NCBI GenBank assembly: GCA_015067715.1 | Contig: SVLY01000019.1 | Location: 1-39,801, forward strand | DNA from: Oscillospiraceae bacterium | GTDB taxonomy: Bacteria > Bacillota > Clostridia > Oscillospirales > QAMX01 | Direction of reading: 5' to 3' | DNA length: 39,801 bases | Shown: piece after piece, positions 6,308-15,425 of the stretch | Position numbering within the stretch: position 1 is the stretch's first letter | Layout: every line of letters starts with the position of its first letter | Translations under genes and position numbers: made by a program | The notes under the pieces: model-generated | Database searches by the model: none | The model's input: only the letters and a program-made list of their open reading frames with translations | What the model was told of the DNA's origin: nothing

Positions 6308-7909
6308 GTGAAGCGGACTTTGATTTTGCTTTTGCTGTGTGCGCTCTTACTGTCCTTGTGCGCCTGCCAAAACACCGGCGCGGACGGGGTGAGAGTGGAC
6401 TTTGAATATCCCGAGGACTATCTTTCCCGTGAGACTTATCCCATGGATAAAATACTTCGGGATACGGAGAAGTATTATAAAGCCGTCTCAAAGGCCTATC
6501 CCGACCGCCCCGTGCTGGTTTTGATAACCCACAAAATGCTCAGCGGCTTTTCCGTTGAACACAACGACGCCATAAACCGCTGGCTTGAGGAAAACGGCTA
6601 CGGTTTTTCGCTGATGATCTACGGGCTTCCCTTCCGCACCGAAGAGATCCGCGCCGGGCTGACCTTTGAGGAAAAGCTCTGCGAATATATTGACCGGGGC
6701 GGAAGGTGCGACCTTATCCTTCCCGACCCGAACTGGTCCGCCCTTTCCGGCTGCTGTGACGATACCGTCTGGGACTACGTTCACGACGGGCTTATCATCC
6801 CTCTGGAGGATGCGGCGACCGACGAACAGCTTGAGGCTGTGGCAGAGATATACGGAGAGAAGTTTCTCGAGGCGAATACCGAGAAGGGTAAGCTCTACGG
6901 CCTTTCCTTCAGCGACCTTGAGGGCACCAAATACCAAAGCTACGTTGCCGTGAAGGACTCCGTTCTTCCCCTTGTGGAGGGAAAAACTCCGGAAGAGCTT
7001 GGGGATATGCTGGTTTACGACGGGGAGTTTCTTGAGCTTGCCCGTCAGCGCGGGGAAAGCGCGGCGGCGGTGAGCGTTCTTTCGCTCTCGCTGAACGAAA
7101 TGCTGGGTCCCTTCGTGACAGGCGACAGATACGCCTCGCTTAACAACCTTCCCATATACGCAGACCTTCACTCAGAGGAGCCGAAGGCTCTCGGCCTGTG
7201 GGAAATTCCGGGATTCTGGGAGTTTGCCAAAGCCGTTGCCGGCAACGTTGACGCGGGGCTGTGGGCAAGCAACGGAGAGATCAAAAACGGCGCCGCGGCC
7301 ATATACCTCTTTTCAAGCTACTCTGACGTGGCTGTTGCCGAAAACGTGCTCCGGGCGATGCTGGAGGAAAACGGCGTCACAGAGAGCTACACCCTTTTGC
7401 CCCTGCCGGGTTACCCCGTGAACGTGGGGGTGGAAAACGCCGTTCTGCTCTGCGCGCACTCGGAGTATCCCGAGCTTTCCTGCGAGGCCGCGGTGAAATT
7501 CGCTGTGGATGGGGAGCTTGGGCGGGTGATGTCCTCCGGAGTGGAGGGGCGGAGCTACGTTTATGAAAACGGCGTTCCAAAGTACCTGCACAACCCCTTT
7601 GGAGTCTGCGTTATCCCAAATTCGTTTTGGTCAGTTCCCGTTGCGGAGCATCTGATGCCCCTTGGGGAGAGCTGTGAGCGGCTTCAGGCCGAAGACGGCA
7701 AATACCCCTACGGTCTTCTCTCGCTGGACACCTCTTCATGCGAAGAAAGCGCCGATGCCCTTGCGGCATGGGGCGTTGACCTTGGCTTTTACCTTTCCGT
7801 TGGAAATTCCGACGGGTTCACCCTTCGCTCCGGCGAAACGGCGGAGAGCTTTCCCTCCCTGCCCGTGCCGGATATAGCTCCGCTGAAGCGCGCCTATTCC
7901 GGAAAATAA
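6308..7909 (+). CDS. extracellular solute-binding-type lipoprotein
   Basis: The product has 533 residues, with a GTG start behind GAGGTGAAA. The lipobox LCAC gives lipidated Cys20. The C-terminal half has the signature of family-1 / LipO-like solute-binding proteins: an E-A-A-V-K-F segment, then a G-V-E-G-x-x-Y-V-Y-E-N-G stretch (about residues 414-425), the position where carbohydrate- or peptide-binding lipoproteins read GIEG-x-x-Y. Such proteins normally hand ligand to an ABC permease, but no permease or ATPase gene is in the window. It is the last gene of the three-lipoprotein unit and is followed by a strong terminator. It could also be an orphan receptor. The assignment rests on motif resemblance, not on a full alignment. 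Confidence 0.62.
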   Translation: MKRTLILLLLCALLLSLCACQNTGADGVRVDFEYPEDYLSRETYPMDKILRDTEKYYKAVSKAYPDRPVLVLITHKMLSGFSVEHNDAINRWLEENGYGFSLMIYGLPFRTEEIRAGLTFEEKLCEYIDRGGRCDLILPDPNWSALSGCCDDTVWDYVHDGLIIPLEDAATDEQLEAVAEIYGEKFLEANTEKGKLYGLSFSDLEGTKYQSYVAVKDSVLPLVEGKTPEELGDMLVYDGEFLELARQRGESAAAVSVLSLSLNEMLGPFVTGDRYASLNNLPIYADLHSEEPKALGLWEIPGFWEFAKAVAGNVDAGLWASNGEIKNGAAAIYLFSSYSDVAVAENVLRAMLEENGVTESYTLLPLPGYPVNVGVENAVLLCAHSEYPELSCEAAVKFAVDGELGRVMSSGVEGRSYVYENGVPKYLHNPFGVCVIPNSFWSVPVAEHLMPLGESCERLQAEDGKYPYGLLSLDTSSCEESADALAAWGVDLGFYLSVGNSDGFTLRSGETAESFPSLPVPDIAPLKRAYSGK

Positions 7910-7920
7910 ACTGCAGAAAA

Positions 7921-7970
7921 GCCGCCGCTCAGAGAGAGGTCTTGCCTCTGTGAGCGGCGGCAGTTTTTTT
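7921..7970. terminator. bidirectional terminator between convergent genes
   Basis: An 11-bp stem (7921-7931 with 7951-7961), extended internally by AGAGG/CCTCT-type pairing, is followed by seven T on the plus strand and four on the minus strand. It serves the lipoprotein operon and the alpha-mannosidase gene. Confidence 0.88.
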
Positions 7971-7978
7971 GTGTTTTG

Positions 7979-10900
7979 CTATTTCAAAAGGAAGGTCTTG
8001 ACCTCGAAGGGCTTAATGCTGAATTCAAAGCTTCCGCCCTGCAGGGGAAGAGCCTCGCCAATGGGGCGCTCGAGCATGTCAAGCTCCGTTGCGGAGGTAA
8101 AGGGGAGAGCCGTGTTCAGCGTGACGCTTCCCCGGCGCTGGCTGGTCTCGTAAACGCGGAGGACAATTCCGCCGCCCTCTTCGGCGGGTTTGAGGCAGTC
8201 AAGCTGGATATTGTCCGCATCGCCGAAGTTGACGAAGGAGAGCTGGCCGGGGAGCTTTCCGCTGCCGCATACGGCCTTTACCACCGGCGGACAGTTCAGA
8301 GCAAATGCCTCGGCAGAAACGCCGCCCTCCTGCCAGCCGCCCCTGTGGGGGTAGATGGAGTAGGTGAAGCTGTGGTGTCCCTTGTCGGCCTTGGGGTCGG
8401 GGCAGTTGGGAGAGCGGAGAAGGGTGATGCCAAGGGTGTTGCCAAGGGCGTTGTAGCCGTATTTGCAGTCGTTGAGAATGGCAACGCCGAAATCGCCCTC
8501 GGAAAGGTCGGCCCACTTGTGGGCAGAGACCTCAAAACGGGTGGCGTCCCATGTGGTGTTGCGGTGGGTGGGACGGGTGATGGCGCCGTGGGCAACGTCG
8601 AAGGTGGCAAAGGGCGAGAGCACCGCCACGGGGAAGTCGGCGCGAAGGGTCTTTTCGGTCTCGTTCCAGTTGGCCTCGGTGACAAAGTCAAGGCGCTTTG
8701 CACCCGGGGCAAGGGTGATATCCTGGGTGAAGGTGCTGTTGTGGAATTTGCTCTTCACACGGTAAACGCCCTTTGCGCCCACGTTAAGGAACTCTGCGGA
8801 GACTATCTCCGGAGCCCAGGATTTCTTAACGTAGTTTGCCTCCATGTTCCATGCGCTCTCGTGAATGGGCTTGTCCGCGTAGACGGTGAGAACGTTTGCC
8901 GCACCGGAGAGCGCCTCTCTGCCGGTGGACTTTTCAATAAGGGAGATAAGCTGACCCTTTTCGTTGAAACGGGCGAGGAGATGCTCGTTTTCCAAAACGC
9001 CGTCCCCGGCCTTGACGGGGATGGCGGGGGTGAGGTCGCCGTAGACCCTGTAGCCCATGGGAGGCAGATCCCGGGCGACGAATTCCGTGCCGTCGGGGGA
9101 GGTGACAAGGGCGGTGACGGGAACGGAGAGCATATTGTAGCAGACTGTGCCGGAGGGCAGATGGGCGGAGATCCCGTCCAGCAGCTCATTGTTACGCTCT
9201 GTGCCAAGGGCGAGCATTTTTTCCTGTTCCTCACGGGTTACGGCAACCGCCTCGGGAATGGAGGTGCCGGGGAGGATATCGTGGAACTGGTTTATGAGCA
9301 GGAGCTTCCAGGGCTCGCTGAGCTTTTCGTCCGGGGCAAGGGCGGAAAGGTCTGCGCCGGAAAGTGCGGCGGCGATAACTCCTGCGGCCTCTGCACGGGT
9401 GAGCAGGTATTCGCCCCGGCGGTTGTTCTTTTTGATGAAGGCCTGGGAGGTGTAGGTGCCGCGGTGGTTTTCGTAGTAAAGCTCGCCCTCCCAGACGGGA
9501 AGCTCGTCGGCGTGGGCTTCGGCGCGGGCGAGGAACTCGCTTACGTGGCCGGGACGGGATGCGGGCAGGCCGGGAACACGGGAGATCCTGCGGCCGTTTT
9601 CAACCATGCCGTAGGTGGGGCCGCCGCCGCCGTCGCTGTAGCCGTACATTCCGAGCATGGTCTCGGTCACGCCCTTGTTCTCGTTGCGCGCCCAGGCGGA
9701 CTTGACCTTGGCAACGTCGTACTCGTCGCCGTAGTGGGTGCGGTGGCAATGGCCGATGATCTCGCTGCCGTCGGTGCCCCGCCATTTGAACAGGGTGTGG
9801 GGGAAGGTGTTGGTGTCGTTGCCAACGAGTTTTGCGGTGATGAAGTATTTCATGCCGCATTTTTTGATTATCTGGGGCAGAGCGGGGGAGAAGCCAAAGC
9901 AGTCCGGCAGCCAGTAGGTGTCGGAGGTCACGCCGAACTCCCGGCGGAAGAACTGCTCGCCGTAGAGAAGCTGGCGGATAAGGGACTCGCCGGAGGCGAT
10001 ATTGGTGTCCGCCTCTACCCAGCTGTTGCCGATAATGTCCCACTGACCGGCGTTGACAAGCTCTTTTATCTTGGGCATGAGCTCGGGATAGGTCTTTTTG
10101 ACCATGTCGTAGAGCACTGCCTGGCTCTGGACGAAGGTTGCGTCGGGGTAGCGCTTTAACAGCTCAATTGTGTTGGAAAAGGTTCTGGCGCACTTGCGGT
10201 GGACCTCTTTGGTGGTCCAGAGCCACGCAACGTCGATGTGGCTGTGGCCGGTCATGATGACCTCGCCCTGGGGAGTCCACTTTACGGCGTTAATGCCGTC
10301 CCAGAGGATCTTCGTGGCCTGGGCAAAGGATGCGCGGACGATGGGCTCTTCAAAGTCGAAGTCGATGGCGTGGAGAGAATCGTCAAAGGCGGCGTAGACC
10401 TTTGCCTTTACGGCCTGGTCTTCGATGGCGTCAATGCAGCTGCTGACGATGCAGATATCGTTGTAATAGCTCTCAACGACGGGGTCGACGGCGCGAAGCT
10501 CCCCAACGGCGAGAGTGTAGGTGGTGCTGTAGCTTCCGGCAAGAACGGTGTCGCAGAAGCCGCCGGAGTTTACCGTGGCTTCAACTTCGATGTTCAGAAC
10601 CTCGGGAAGGGGATCGGGCAGGAAGATCTCGTCCCTGTGGACCCAGCCGGAGTTCATGTTCGAGCTTACGCCTCCGGCGATCTCGCCGTTTATGCGGACG
10701 ATGGCCTCGCCGCCAAAGTTGATCACGAGGTAGAGCTTTTTGCCGCGCATGTGCTCCGGCACGGTGAGAGATGCGGAATACCACACGGTCTCGTCGTAGC
10801 CGGTTGTCCATTTGTCGCCTAAGTGGACGGTCTTGGGGCCGCCGGGGTATTTTTCGAAAACGCCGGGCTCAACGTGACGGCCGTATTCTGCGCTCCAGGT

Positions 10901-10984
10901 GGAGATCACGACCCTGTCGGTGACGATGTAGGGCGGGATCTGTTTTATAAGGTGGTCGAGGACTTTCTTTTTGGGAGTACGCAA
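7979..10984 (-). CDS. alpha-mannosidase, glycoside hydrolase family 38
   Basis: The protein has 1001 residues, the normal size for bacterial GH38. There is an N-terminal beta-rich region (about 1-235). The catalytic domain starts at the zinc-binding H-S-H-I-D-V-A-W-L-W block (His249, Asp251), with the likely nucleophile Asp361 in W-L-P-D-C-F-G-F-S. Beta-sandwich domains follow to the end. GH38 enzymes release alpha-linked mannose with retention of configuration. No signal peptide is visible, so it should act in the cytoplasm on imported manno-oligosaccharides. The start is a TTG (10982-10984) behind AGAGAGGTG; no in-frame ATG exists before residue 244. It is a single gene, divergent from the asnA unit, with two possible operator palindromes upstream. 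Confidence 0.93.
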   Translation of the reverse strand: MRTPKKKVLDHLIKQIPPYIVTDRVVISTWSAEYGRHVEPGVFEKYPGGPKTVHLGDKWTTGYDETVWYSASLTVPEHMRGKKLYLVINFGGEAIVRINGEIAGGVSSNMNSGWVHRDEIFLPDPLPEVLNIEVEATVNSGGFCDTVLAGSYSTTYTLAVGELRAVDPVVESYYNDICIVSSCIDAIEDQAVKAKVYAAFDDSLHAIDFDFEEPIVRASFAQATKILWDGINAVKWTPQGEVIMTGHSHIDVAWLWTTKEVHRKCARTFSNTIELLKRYPDATFVQSQAVLYDMVKKTYPELMPKIKELVNAGQWDIIGNSWVEADTNIASGESLIRQLLYGEQFFRREFGVTSDTYWLPDCFGFSPALPQIIKKCGMKYFITAKLVGNDTNTFPHTLFKWRGTDGSEIIGHCHRTHYGDEYDVAKVKSAWARNENKGVTETMLGMYGYSDGGGGPTYGMVENGRRISRVPGLPASRPGHVSEFLARAEAHADELPVWEGELYYENHRGTYTSQAFIKKNNRRGEYLLTRAEAAGVIAAALSGADLSALAPDEKLSEPWKLLLINQFHDILPGTSIPEAVAVTREEQEKMLALGTERNNELLDGISAHLPSGTVCYNMLSVPVTALVTSPDGTEFVARDLPPMGYRVYGDLTPAIPVKAGDGVLENEHLLARFNEKGQLISLIEKSTGREALSGAANVLTVYADKPIHESAWNMEANYVKKSWAPEIVSAEFLNVGAKGVYRVKSKFHNSTFTQDITLAPGAKRLDFVTEANWNETEKTLRADFPVAVLSPFATFDVAHGAITRPTHRNTTWDATRFEVSAHKWADLSEGDFGVAILNDCKYGYNALGNTLGITLLRSPNCPDPKADKGHHSFTYSIYPHRGGWQEGGVSAEAFALNCPPVVKAVCGSGKLPGQLSFVNFGDADNIQLDCLKPAEEGGGIVLRVYETSQRRGSVTLNTALPFTSATELDMLERPIGEALPLQGGSFEFSIKPFEVKTFLLK

Positions 10985-11023
10985 GTTTTTTGCACCTCTC
11001 TCTTGGTTTGGTTTATGCTCGGG

Positions 11024-11053
11024 TCACAGCTGGATTATATCATATGGCTGTGA
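11024..11053 (-). promoter_or_regulatory. -10 region and inverted repeat upstream of the alpha-mannosidase gene
   Basis: The minus strand has TATAAT (11034-11039). It is framed by a 7-bp inverted repeat, TCACAGC (11024-11030) and GCTGTGA (11047-11053). No good -35 hexamer was found at 16-18 bp, which would suit an activated promoter or a repressor site over the -10. Confidence 0.4.
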
Positions 11054-11095
11054 AAAAAGGAAGAGGCATTTTGAGATTATCTTCAAAAGATCCCG

Positions 11096-11117
11096 GAAAA
11101 ATTGTATACAATTTTTC
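11096..11117. promoter_or_regulatory. 22-bp perfect palindrome, candidate operator
   Basis: A self-complementary stretch centred on TTGTATACAA lies between the divergent alpha-mannosidase and TSCPD-asnA promoters. Its core looks like sites bound by GntR-family (FCD type) regulators. No regulator gene is adjacent. Confidence 0.4.
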
Positions 11118-11163
11118 TTTTTGAACCGGGCTCTATTTTCTATGTTTTTAGTGAAGTTGTTTG

Positions 11164-11192
11164 TTGCCCTTATAAGGAAAATATGGTATCAT
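11164..11192 (+). promoter_or_regulatory. promoter of the TSCPD-asnA-asnS unit
   Basis: TTGCCC (11164-11169), 17 bp, TATCAT (11187-11192) with TGG before it. The start codon at 11231 follows 38 bp later. No T-box-like leader fits in this space. Confidence 0.6.
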
Positions 11193-11230
11193 ATAGGATA
11201 ATTATAAGTATACACGTGGAGGATGCAAAA

Positions 11231-11482
11231 GTGGCATACGTTTATTACCCCAAGGGAGTTTGTTCCAGAAAAATGACCGTCGAAGTGGAAAACGGCGTTG
11301 TAACCAACGTTGAGATCGAGGGCGGCTGCAACGGTAATATTCAGGCCCTTTGCAGACTTGTTACGGGTATGACCGTTGAAGATGCGGTCTCCAAGATCGC
11401 CGGTATCCGCTGCGGATTTAAAAAGACAAGCTGCCCCGACCAGCTTTCCGTTGCGTTGCGCCAGGCCAGTGAAGAGCAGTGA
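11231..11482 (+). CDS. TSCPD domain protein (TIGR03905-like), unknown function
   Basis: The protein has 83 residues. The GTG at 11231 is chosen because TGGAGG lies 8 bp upstream and because family members are about 80 residues long; the frame is open further upstream but lacks a ribosome site there. The C-terminal half carries the signature G-I-x-C-G-x-K-x-T-S-C-P-D-Q-L. The N-terminal half has G-V-C-S and G-G-C-N-G-N. The same TSCPD module forms the C-terminus of some class II ribonucleotide reductases; the free-standing form has no proven function. The gene is 6 bp before asnA and surely co-transcribed with it. The conserved cysteines suggest metal binding or redox chemistry, which is inference. 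Confidence 0.85.
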   Translation: MAYVYYPKGVCSRKMTVEVENGVVTNVEIEGGCNGNIQALCRLVTGMTVEDAVSKIAGIRCGFKKTSCPDQLSVALRQASEEQ

Positions 11483-11488
11483 TCTAAA

Positions 11489-12490
11489 ATGAAAATAATT
11501 CCGAGAAACTACGAAAGACTTCTCGGTGTCCGTGAAACAGAGCTTGCCATAAAGTTCGTCAAGGACACCTTTGAACGCACCTTTGCCGAGGTCATGAACC
11601 TGGAGCGTATCTCCGCACCCATGTTCGTGGAGACCGGCGAGGGTCTTAACGACGATCTTAACGGCGTTGAGCGTCCCGTCCGGTTCGACGTTGCGGGAAA
11701 GTCCTGCATGGTCGAGGTCGTCCATTCCCTTGCAAAGTGGAAAAGAATGGCCCTCAAGCGCTACGGTTATCTGCCCGGTGAGGGTATTTACACCGACATG
11801 AACGCCATTCGCCGGGACGAGGAGCTGGACAATCTCCACTCCATCTACGTTGACCAGTGGGACTGGGAGCGTGTTATCACCGGCGAGCTCCGCAATCCGG
11901 ACTACCTCAAGAGCACGGTTTACGATATCGTCCACGCCCTCAAGCAGACCGAAGCTCAGGTCTGTTCCGCCTTCGACGTTATCGACCCCATCATAAACGG
12001 CGACGTGTTCTTTATCACCGCCGAGGAGCTCAGACAGCTCTACCCCAACAAGACCCCCAAGCAGAGAGAAAACGCCATCGTCCGCAAATACGGCACGGTG
12101 TTCATCTCCAATATCGGCGGCCCCCTGGGAGACGGTATCCCACACGACGGGCGCGCTCCCGACTACGACGATTGGAAGCTGAACGGCGACCTTCTCATAT
12201 ACTATCCCATTCTTGACACCGCCGTTGAGCTCTCCAGCATGGGCATCCGCGTTAACGAGCGAAGCCTTCTTCGCCAGCTGGACGCTTCCGGCCATATGGA
12301 GAGAGCCAGCCTTCCCTACCACAGCGCACTGCTTTCCGGCCAGCTTCCCCTCACCGTGGGCGGCGGCATAGGTCAGTCCAGACTGTGCATGGTCCTTCTC
12401 CACAAGGCCCATATCGGCGAGGTTCAGGCCTCTATCTGGGACGACGCCACCATCCGGTGGTGCAGTGAAAACGATATCGAACTGCTTTAA
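11489..12490 (+). CDS. asnA: aspartate-ammonia ligase (asparagine synthetase A)
   Basis: The protein has 333 residues, matching the 330-residue AsnA family. AsnA makes asparagine from aspartate, ammonia and ATP through a beta-aspartyl-AMP intermediate, and has a class II aminoacyl-tRNA-synthetase-like fold. Recognisable blocks are the N-terminal Y-x-x-x-L-x-x-R-E-T-E-L-A-I, S-A-P-M-F-V (about 42-47), [12 protein letters not shown], the M-N-A-I-R-R-D-E segment, D-Q-W-D-W-E, and G-G-G-I-G-Q-S-R near the C-terminus. It sits between the TSCPD gene and asnS (35-bp gap), so asparagine formation and charging are encoded together. Confidence 0.96.
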   Translation: MKIIPRNYERLLGVRETELAIKFVKDTFERTFAEVMNLERISAPMFVETGEGLNDDLNGVERPVRFDVAGKSCMVEVVHSLAKWKRMALKRYGYLPGEGIYTDMNAIRRDEELDNLHSIYVDQWDWERVITGELRNPDYLKSTVYDIVHALKQTEAQVCSAFDVIDPIINGDVFFITAEELRQLYPNKTPKQRENAIVRKYGTVFISNIGGPLGDGIPHDGRAPDYDDWKLNGDLLIYYPILDTAVELSSMGIRVNERSLLRQLDASGHMERASLPYHSALLSGQLPLTVGGGIGQSRLCMVLLHKAHIGEVQASIWDDATIRWCSENDIELL

Positions 12491-12525
12491 CGTATAAAAT
12501 TATTTTTGGAGACAGAGAGAAAATC

Positions 12526-13923
<1,398 letters not shown>

Positions 13924-14024
13924 AGAAAACACGCAAATACGGGTATTGCCGTATTATGATTTTGGGGAGCTGTTTTGATCCCCGTGCCGCAAACCCAAAT
14001 TTATGAAGTCGGAGAAATCGATAA

Positions 14025-15302
14025 ATGATATCATATGAACAGCTTTCACGCCCTGAGCTTGAAGCGGAATATGCCGTTCAGAAGGCGCGTTTTGAAAGCT
14101 TTAAAGAGCGCGGTCTTAAGCTGAACATCGCCCGCGGAATTCCCAGCACGGAACAGCTTGAGCTCTCAATGGATATGCTGGACGTATGCCGTGACCGCGC
14201 AGACTACATCGCAGAGGGTACCGACACCAGATGCTACGGCCTTGTGGACGGTATTCCCGCCGCAAAGAGATTTTTCAGCGAGATCCTGGGTGTTTCCCCG
14301 GAGAGCGTCATCGTGGGCGGCAACTCCAGCCTCAACATGATGTACGATATGATGATCAGAACCAAGGTCTTCGGTATCGGCGGCTGTGAGCCCTGGTGCC
14401 GCCAGCCGGGCAAGCTGAAGTGGATCTGCATTGTCCCCGGCTACGACCGTCACTTTGCCGTCAGCGAGGAGATGGGCTTTGAGCTTGTTCCCGTTAAAAT
14501 GCTTGAGACCGGTCCCGACGTGGACGCTATCGAAGAGCTTGTGAAGGATCCCACCGTCAAGGGTATGTGGTGCATTCCCAAGCACTCCAACCCCTGCGGA
14601 ACCACCTATACTCCCGAGACCGTAAAGCGCCTTGCCTCTCTCAAGCCTGCGGCAGCGGACTTCCGTATTTACTGGGACAACGCCTATTGCGTCCACGACA
14701 TTTACGACGACTGCATGGAGCTTGTCCCCATCCAGCCTCTGGCCGAGGCGGCGGGAAACCCCAATATGGTCATCCAGTTTATGTCCACCTCCAAAATGGG
14801 CTTCCCCGGAGCGGGCGTTGCCTGCCTTTCTGCCGGTCCTGAGGACGTTAAGGCCATCAGAGCGCGCATTGCCATCCAGACCATCGGTCCGGATAAGATG
14901 AATATGCTCCGCCATATCCGCTATTTCAAGGATCTTCAGGGTCTTAAGGACCACATGAAGCTCCATGCAGAGCTCATCCGCCCCAAGTTCGAGACCGTTC
15001 TGAACGTTCTTGACAAAGAAGCCGGCGAGCTGAGCTTCGTTCGCTGGACCCGTCCCCGCGGCGGCTATTTTATCAGCCTTTGGGTCATGCCGGGCACAGC
15101 AAAGCGCACCGTAGAGCTTGCCGCAGAGGGCGGCGTTGTCCTCACCCCCGCAGGCTCCACCTGGCCGCTGAAGTTCGACCCCGAGGACAGCAATATCCGC
15201 ATCGCTCCCACCAAGCCCGGCGTCGAAGAGATCACTCTTGCGGCAGAGCTTTTGGGCATCTCCCTCAAGCTTGCGGCGCTGGAAAAGCTTTTGAACAGGT
15301 AA
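14025..15302 (+). CDS. aspartate aminotransferase, class Ic (Aminotran_MocR type)
   Basis: The protein has 425 residues. It is a PLP enzyme of the subgroup represented by the aspartate aminotransferase AspT of Corynebacterium. It has the N-P-C-G-T-T-Y substrate/PLP block (189-195), W-D-N-A-Y (217-221), and the Schiff-base lysine in M-S-T-S-K-M-G-F-P-G-A-G (Lys257). No DNA-binding domain is fused to it, in spite of the MocR domain name. The expected reaction is glutamate plus oxaloacetate giving aspartate, the substrate of AsnA 1.5 kb upstream. The ATG at 14025 has CGGAG about 11 bp upstream. The 100-bp gap from asnS holds a weak 7-bp hairpin (13936-13942 with 13949-13955) but no clear promoter. 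A terminator follows. Confidence 0.88.
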   Translation: MISYEQLSRPELEAEYAVQKARFESFKERGLKLNIARGIPSTEQLELSMDMLDVCRDRADYIAEGTDTRCYGLVDGIPAAKRFFSEILGVSPESVIVGGNSSLNMMYDMMIRTKVFGIGGCEPWCRQPGKLKWICIVPGYDRHFAVSEEMGFELVPVKMLETGPDVDAIEELVKDPTVKGMWCIPKHSNPCGTTYTPETVKRLASLKPAAADFRIYWDNAYCVHDIYDDCMELVPIQPLAEAAGNPNMVIQFMSTSKMGFPGAGVACLSAGPEDVKAIRARIAIQTIGPDKMNMLRHIRYFKDLQGLKDHMKLHAELIRPKFETVLNVLDKEAGELSFVRWTRPRGGYFISLWVMPGTAKRTVELAAEGGVVLTPAGSTWPLKFDPEDSNIRIAPTKPGVEEITLAAELLGISLKLAALEKLLNR

Positions 15303-15316
15303 CAACGTAGTTTCAG

Positions 15317-15383
15317 ACGGACTGCCGTCGGGAAGGCAAAGTGCTCCGGCGTTTTCTTCCCCGCCAGAGGCAGTCCGTTTTTC
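15317..15383 (+). terminator. terminator after the aspartate aminotransferase gene
   Basis: A 10-bp perfect stem, ACGGACTGCC (15317-15326) with 15369-15378, ends in five T. The long 42-base loop is GC-rich and could form an inner hairpin. Confidence 0.7.
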
Positions 15384-15425
15384 TCTGCAAAAAAACAACG
15401 GCCTTATGACAGGCGGAGATATATT

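Noticed and set aside
7976-10159. Long plus-strand open frame (727 codons) opposite the alpha-mannosidase gene
   Set aside because: It is a Gly/Val-rich shadow of the mannosidase coding strand with no ribosome site or recognisable domain.
11193-11230. T-box riboswitch in front of the TSCPD-asnA-asnS unit or the his operon
   Set aside because: The leaders are only 38 and 51 bp long and lack the T-box sequence or specifier stem.
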